From: Branchiostoma floridae | Taxonomy: Eukaryota; Chordata; Leptocardii; Amphioxiformes; Branchiostomatidae | Length of the DNA stretch: 58,795 bases | Reading direction: 5' to 3' | Assembly (NCBI RefSeq): GCF_000003815.2 | Contig: NC_049983.1 | Coordinates: 8,039,125-8,097,919, forward strand | Part shown: piece by piece, positions 53,500 through 58,795 of the stretch | How the letters are laid out: the number at the start of each line of letters is the position of its first letter | Numbering within the stretch: position 1 is the first letter of the stretch | Notes under the pieces: generated by a model | What the model was told of the DNA's origin: nothing | Databases searched by the model: none | Seen by the model: only the letters and a program-made list of their open reading frames with translations | Program-made: the position numbers and the translations under genes

Positions 53500-53945
53500 C
53501 TGTAACACTCACCACTAGTATCATTATCTCAAAAACTTTGTCAAATTTGTACCTCAACCACAGTAGAAGATGAAGTGGAGGATTGTACTATCATGCCACT
53601 AATAATAGAAACGTCCTATTTAATTAATGTATAGAAAGTAGATTTCCTCAGTTTTTGCACTGAAAATTTATATTCCTCACACACTTTGACAAACCGACTT
53701 AAATGCTGGACCCAGACAATCCTACATTTTCACCCATAACGAGAGCAATAAGAAGCTGAATTTCTACACGAGATTAGATCTATGAAACTTTTACGAGTAT
53801 GTTTTGTCCTTGTTGTGACCTTACTTAGCCTGGTTGGGCAAATACATATTTTATATGTACAATAAAGGTCTTGATTCCCCCCTACTTTGCCCCTCGCGGG
53901 GTTATATGGGGGTAACCCATGATGATGATGATGATGATGATTCAC
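53500..53945 (+). other. 3' flank of MEST copy 3
   Basis: The likely 3' UTR lies here. A polyadenylation-like signal CAATAAAGG occurs at about 53861. A GATGAT trinucleotide run lies at about 53920-53940. Confidence 0.5.
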
Positions 53946-53959
53946 TATGCAGATAGGCC

Positions 53960-54570
53960 CTCAGTTTCTTGAATATGTGGCAAACTTTTGTAATGTAGTT
54001 GGGGAAATGTAGTTACTGTAGTAACACCCACCGCAGGTATATGACATTCGGCCAGTTTTTTTTATTTTTTTTTTTACTTTCTTGATTATGTTGCTAGTAC
54101 AAGCAGTTCAGGAAAATATGTAATTTGTAACATTTACCACAAATATCATATCAGGATAGGCCTTAAGCAAAATCATTGATCTTTAAAGTAATTCCTGGGG
54201 CCAGTTTTTCAACTTCTTTGTTCATATATTGCTAGCTAGCACTAAAAAGTCATTGAGTGTGAGAAAAATGTAGCAATGGCACCCGCCACAAATGTGATAT
54301 CTGGATGGGCCTTTAGCCAAATCATTGATCCTGACAGTAGTAATGGGCCAGTCTTTTCAACTTTCTTGATTTTGTCGGTGGCTCCAGTTAACAAGCAGTT
54401 TTTTTAAGTACAGGAAATATGTTAAAGTTGAAGCACACCCCGCAAGTATCGAAACCGGATAGATCTTTATAGTTTAGCAAAATCATTAATCTTGACAGTC
54501 ATTCCTGGGGCCAGTTTTTCAACTTTATTGATTTTGTCACTGGCAACAGTTAACATTAGCAGCTTTAAGT
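53960..54570. repeat. Degenerate tandem repeat resembling the end of MEST copy 3 exon 11
   Basis: Units of roughly 120-170 bp recur. Each carries in order CTTTCTTGA-like, GTTGCTAG-like, AAGCAGT-like, CAGGAAA, ATGTA and an ACC-ACA-TATCAT-like string. The same string of words ends the last exon of MEST copy 3 and its first 3' UTR bases (53434-53530). The clearest unit is about 54078-54155. Others start near 53965, 54208, 54357 and 54517. All have stops and indels, so none is coding. Confidence 0.6.
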
Positions 54571-55490
54571 AGGGGTGCCACACACTTTTCATATCTTTTC
54601 AAACTTGGTGCCATTGGATAGGTCTTGATGAAAGAAACAGAATGGCTTTTATCTGAACTAAATCGGACATACTGTTTATGAGTTATGGCCATTGAAAGGT
54701 ACGAAAATAAGCCTTAAATTCTCCGGGATCGGTTAAAACGTTAAAATGCAATATATTCAAAACTCCATAACTCAACAATAAAACACATCAGAAGCACCAA
54801 ATAAGCTGTTTGTCTTTATTTACAACCATACTAACAAGTCCATGAAGGTTCTAGAATGTTCTTTCATTCTTTCCTTAGATTTTCTTGTCACAAAATATGC
54901 CAATATTGGTGAAAAAACGTACATGGGCTCAGAGCACCTTGGCCGTCAGAGACTAAGTCAGCTAATTAAATATGCAATATTGAAATATCTCCGTAATCGT
55001 ACAAGATACAAGAAAGAAACTGCAGGAAATATTAAGTTGAAGCACCCAATGCAAGTTCGAGGGGCGATCAATAATTCCCCGGCCTCACCCAGAAATAATA
55101 AGCACAACTCAGATTTCGAAGCACAACATCATAGTGTGAAGCCTTTTATCAATGTCCTCAAAATTTCAAATCATTGCAGTCATTAACGTTAACTTTCCTG
55201 CCATTCGTTTTTTACCAATTAGAAGGTAAGTGGCGAGAAAAACAAGGGTGAATTGTGATCAGACATGTGTGGGTCGACTTCCCCATGCCGTGAATTCTTT
55301 GTTATTAACAATAAACATTGTAAAAATGTTTGATAATGATTCTCTTCCTATTTGAAGCAGAAAAAAAGTGGGTGTCTGGCTTCCAGCAGCGCATGTTGAC
55401 CCGAACACATCAGGTTGCAGCTCAATTGTCCACGTTTTTTCCCTTCTCCCATTATAACGTTAACTAGAAACACTAATCTGACTATCATAA
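54571..55490. other. Non-coding stretch
   Basis: A 114-codon frame at 54842-55186 shows no recognisable domain and has no splice context. No other structure is clear. Confidence 0.5.
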
Positions 55491-55494
55491 CCGG

Positions 55495-55800
55495 ATGGGA
55501 CTTCCTTGATTCCAAGAAGTCTTTAGCGCAGGAAAATGTAGTTAATACTACAAAATGTCATCGTGCAGCATCAATGGCCCATCCGGATATGACATTTTGT
55601 AATCCTTGGGGCCAGATTTTCAACTTCCTTGATTATGTTGGTAACGTTACCTCCAAACAGTTTTGAAGTGCAGAAAATATGTATATTTAGTAGCACCCAC
55701 TCTACAAACATCATAACCGGATGGGCCTTTAGCTAAATCTTTGATTCTGACTATAAGGTACATGGGCCAGTCTGAATTGATTTGGTTATACGTGGCGTCA
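55495..55800. repeat. Further degenerate units of the MEST-exon-like repeat
   Basis: Two more units are present. One is at about 55500 (CTTCCTTGATTCC, GCGCAGGAAAATGTAG). The other is at about 55617-55725 (TTTTCAACTTCCTTGATTAT, CAGAAAATATGTA, CACCCACTCTACAAACATCA). They are separated from the main block by about 0.9 kb. Confidence 0.5.
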
Positions 55801-57008
55801 GTACTAGTTTCTTTGCTTTTGATCTATATATTAGAAATCGTTGAATACTACGCAATACATGCTTCTCAGCGCACATAGATGAAGGGGCTACTCTCATCTA
55901 TAAGTGTAATGGCATCTCTGACCTCCTTGAGATGTGACACTCTTAAAACACGCAACCCCCTCTACGCCCTATCCAATAGGACGTCCTTCAGTTGAACCTA
56001 CATGTATGATGTAGGTACTCATTTTCACCTGAGTGGAATAGGGAAATGGTGTTTCCACATGGCACTGGAACCCGCTAGCCTTTTGAAGTATCTAAACATA
56101 AAAATGAGTGCACTGTATATAATACACATAAGCGTCTATTGCTGAAAGCTGTACGATTGAGACTTTGTGCTTGGGTAAAAATACAACTGTTTAGAAAATG
56201 TACCCTAATAAAGGTATATTGATTATAGTAAATGCCCCTGTCAAAATGTACTTGTGAAAAAAATGCATATCGCAATGCGCATTTACGGAATCAAACTCAG
56301 TTTTGACTTCGTTACAAATAGTCCAAATATCAACTAAGCTGACTTCACTGTATGTAGTGCGATTGTCAAAGCGGGTATCCGCAGTGTTGCTACTTAAAAC
56401 TATGTAAACTTATCAAAAAGCATTGAAAAAGATTTGTTATATTGTAAATTGATCTTCAGTTATGAAAACTTGACGCATTTCTTACACTTAAAGTTAAAGA
56501 AATAATCAAAACGACAGGACACGAACCATGTATCAGATTTCATTCTGTACAGTGTTTTGTAATGATCTGTGTTTTAGATCTGTGTTTATAAATTTTTAGC
56601 ACAAACTAATCCTGAAACTGACGTATTACTTCTGGACCATTTGCGTCTGTTGACATTTAATCAGGTTGCCTATTGGCTCCCAATTTTGACAGCTATTTGG
56701 CGGCATTTTGCCACTTGCGTTCTAGATTTTTTTAAATCGCAATTTCAGGCGGCACTTTGGTGTTCATAGGTACCGGTCGCTGGGGCGTTGGCGAATGTCA
56801 ATCACAAACAGTCACCAAGTCCAGCGAGAAGTAGAGTAGAGTCTATGGTCATCTCTCCCAAGTTTTACAGCCAATCGTACAGAGGCAGTTACCCTTGTAG
56901 GATTTTAAAACGTCCATGGAAGTAGAAGCCACCAAACAAAATTCCTTGTGGTGAAATGGATCATTGTTGTAAGTGTCGTCTATTCACAAGTTTTCACATA
57001 CTGAATCA
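55801..57008. other. Non-coding stretch
   Basis: No exon, RNA gene or clear repeat is recognised. Confidence 0.5.
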
Positions 57009-57072
57009 GGTCAAGGTCCGGTTCCGGTTCAGGTCCGGACCTGGACCTAATCCTCTGGACCTGGACCTGAAT
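57009..57072. repeat. GGTCCGGTTC / GGACCTGGACCT short repeat
   Basis: Imperfect runs of GGTCCGGTTCCGGTTC are followed by GGACCTGGACCTAA and a second CTGGACCTGGACCTGA. The two halves are partly inverted. Confidence 0.7.
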
Positions 57073-57092
57073 TTTCTGTACCGGTACCCACC

Positions 57093-57287
57093 CCTAGTCT
57101 AGTAACATTCTCTGTGCCAAAGGCCAGGACTAAACGGCTGAGAAGGACTTTCGTGCACACAGCTGTAAGACTGTACAATGACTCAATTGCTAACAGGTCC
57201 CTTGCTGGCCATGCGGCTGTCTTTTTGTACTCGCCGATCGTTTGTAGTATGACCTGCATTTGTAATTCTATGTTCAGGTTTCTTTAA
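57093..57287 (+). mobile_element. Possible C-terminal fragment of a LINE reverse transcriptase
   Basis: The frame ending at the stop 57285-57287 reads VPKARTKRLRRTFVHTAVRL followed by YND. This resembles the closing 'PRTRTxxFRxSFxxxAxxLWN' block of non-LTR elements. It is short and there is no supporting RT domain upstream. Confidence 0.4.
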
Positions 57288-58610
57288 TGCCAAAAAGGTA
57301 GCAAATTTACCCAATTCAGGAAGGCTGCATCTTCCTGCTCGTGTAAGTTTGCTTGTGTGAAATATCTGCTTGTCACGAAAACGGTTTATCAAGTAGGTAT
57401 ACCCCATTACAGCACCAGGCTACCCTACCATTTCACTACTTCTTTTGATAAGATAATAGTCATAGCTCAATCTCGTGGCAATGCCCCTATTGGGTTATCT
57501 CTGTTTTGTGACAAACATGACACGTTATCAGGCCCTTTGTGTCATGACAACCATCTTGAGCAGTACAGATCTCCAATTCAATTGTCCTCGCCCTGGATGT
57601 TAGCGCGTGCCTGGCCTGAACATGAAAGACATTTTCTGGATGCGGGCAAACAGCATTATTCGTTGTATTTCACAAAAACGTTTGATCACGTTTAAGTGGT
57701 GTCCCTCTATATATGAGAGGCCTCTATTGCATGTTTATACTCTTGTAAACATGCTACGTACAGAAGTGTATAATTACAATGACAAAGATTTTGGTATCTC
57801 ACTACTACATCTACACTGACTAACGTATAGTTCTAGCATGTGTAGGATCGACTTCTCGTTTTTTATGACAGCTTTAAATGTAAGAGGATAGATTGAACTT
57901 GTAACGTATGATTATCTAAGTGTATCAATAATATGGATTTATCTGTGATATCTAGATATAGAAAACCAGGGAACGTATAATTTAAGAGGATCATTTCTCA
58001 CTGCTTTGTAGACTACAGCAAATGGAAATTTCAGAACCTGCTTCATCGCTGGAACTACGCTTAGCATCGGAAAGCGTTGTGCCTCGCCCCAAATGAAGTG
58101 GCACTTTGGGGTATACATGTAACCGTATAACCAGAACTTGAGAAAGCCAGTTTTCTATTTTTTTTAGTCCACCTAGAGGTCTGATTTACACTACATTACA
58201 ACTGCGGTTGTCTGTCACTGGCTTAACCCGATTTACATCCTCACAATTTCTTCCGACGTTTTTCTAAATTTTGTTCGATGGTCTCCGGGCTACACAAGTG
58301 GGTCTTTTCACAAAAGAAATTTGATATTATCTGGAGATTTATTTCGCCAAACATGGTCAGATTACGAAGGAGGACTGTAAGGAGTTTATTGAGTAAAGAT
58401 GTTGTTTGCCTGATGACTGACTAATTTGTTTTCAACCTGAGTGCCCCGTCACGTGGCGTACCATGGTGGGTTGATATGTATGAAGATTAGATTTCATTCA
58501 CGAAACGGCTAAAAACACGTGAGGGTAAAGGCACTGCAGGTAAGTTTTTTAAAATCTAATTATAAGAAGATAAAATGCTTTTAGAGCGGACGATGGACTA
58601 GATGTAGTGT
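57288..58610. other. Non-coding stretch
   Basis: A 112-codon plus-strand frame (57357-57695) and shadows show no domain. Nothing else is recognised. Confidence 0.5.
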
Positions 58611-58795
58611 TCCTTCCTTCCTTCCTTCCTTCCTTCCTTCCTTCCTTCCTTCCTTCCTTCCTTCCTACCTTCCTTCCTTTCTTCCTTCCTTCCTTCCTTC
58701 CTTCCTTCCTTCCTTCCTTCCTTCCTTCCTTCCTTCCTTCCTTCCTTCCTCCCTTCCTCCCTTCCTCCCTTCCTTCCTCCCTTCCTTCCTTCCTT
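58611..58795. repeat. TTCC microsatellite at the window end
   Basis: About 185 bp of nearly pure TTCC tetramers run to the end of the window, with a few TTCCC/TTCCTCCC variants in the last 50 bases. It is a polypyrimidine/polypurine tract. Confidence 0.98.

Noticed and set aside
54842-55186. 114-codon frame as a gene
   Set aside because: It has no domain, no splice context and no periodic constraint that I can see. It is probably a chance open frame.

Overview
The window looks like draft genome sequence of an invertebrate deuterostome, most likely a cephalochordate (amphioxus, Branchiostoma). This is inferred from short exons in repeat-rich introns, a chordate-style Toll-like receptor, tandem MEST genes, a CR1/L2-like retrotransposon and many short inverted-repeat elements. 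It is not proven from sequence alone. Four runs of exactly 100 N are assembly gaps of unknown true size.

Layout. 1-4.7 kb: no host gene; a LINE 3' fragment, nested MITEs and a hammerhead-ribozyme-like motif. 4.7-8.6 kb (+): four exons of a galactose-3-O-sulfotransferase family gene, with an internal exon and the 3' end missing, probably in gaps. 8.6-12.9 kb: repeats. 12.95-16.63 kb (+): a Toll-like receptor in one long coding exon, broken by a one-base deletion and ending in an unusual repeat-rich cytoplasmic tail of about 250 residues. 17.96-23.6 kb (-): a two-exon BTB zinc-finger gene. Its intron holds a 3.5-kb foldback transposon with 0.9-kb inverted arms and 9-bp target duplications, and the centre of that element is an array of 51-bp units each carrying splice-site-like signals on the gene's strand. 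26.3-53.5 kb (+): three tandem MEST-like alpha/beta-hydrolase genes, each reconstructed from start to stop with matching intron phases. Copies 1 and 2 are close relatives; copy 3 is more diverged, lacks one intron and hosts a LINE with an intact 961-codon ORF. Copy 1 has two versions of the 41-nt exon 6 that can only be used alternatively. 53.5-58.8 kb: no gene; decayed repeats that resemble the last MEST exon, a possible LINE fragment and a terminal TTCC microsatellite.

The genes do not form a pathway: they are a Golgi sulfotransferase, an innate immune receptor, a transcription factor and membrane-anchored hydrolases. The strongest leads are the splice-signal array inside the BTB gene intron, the mutually exclusive exon pair in MEST copy 1, the TLR tail, and the repeats that look like decayed MEST terminal exons.
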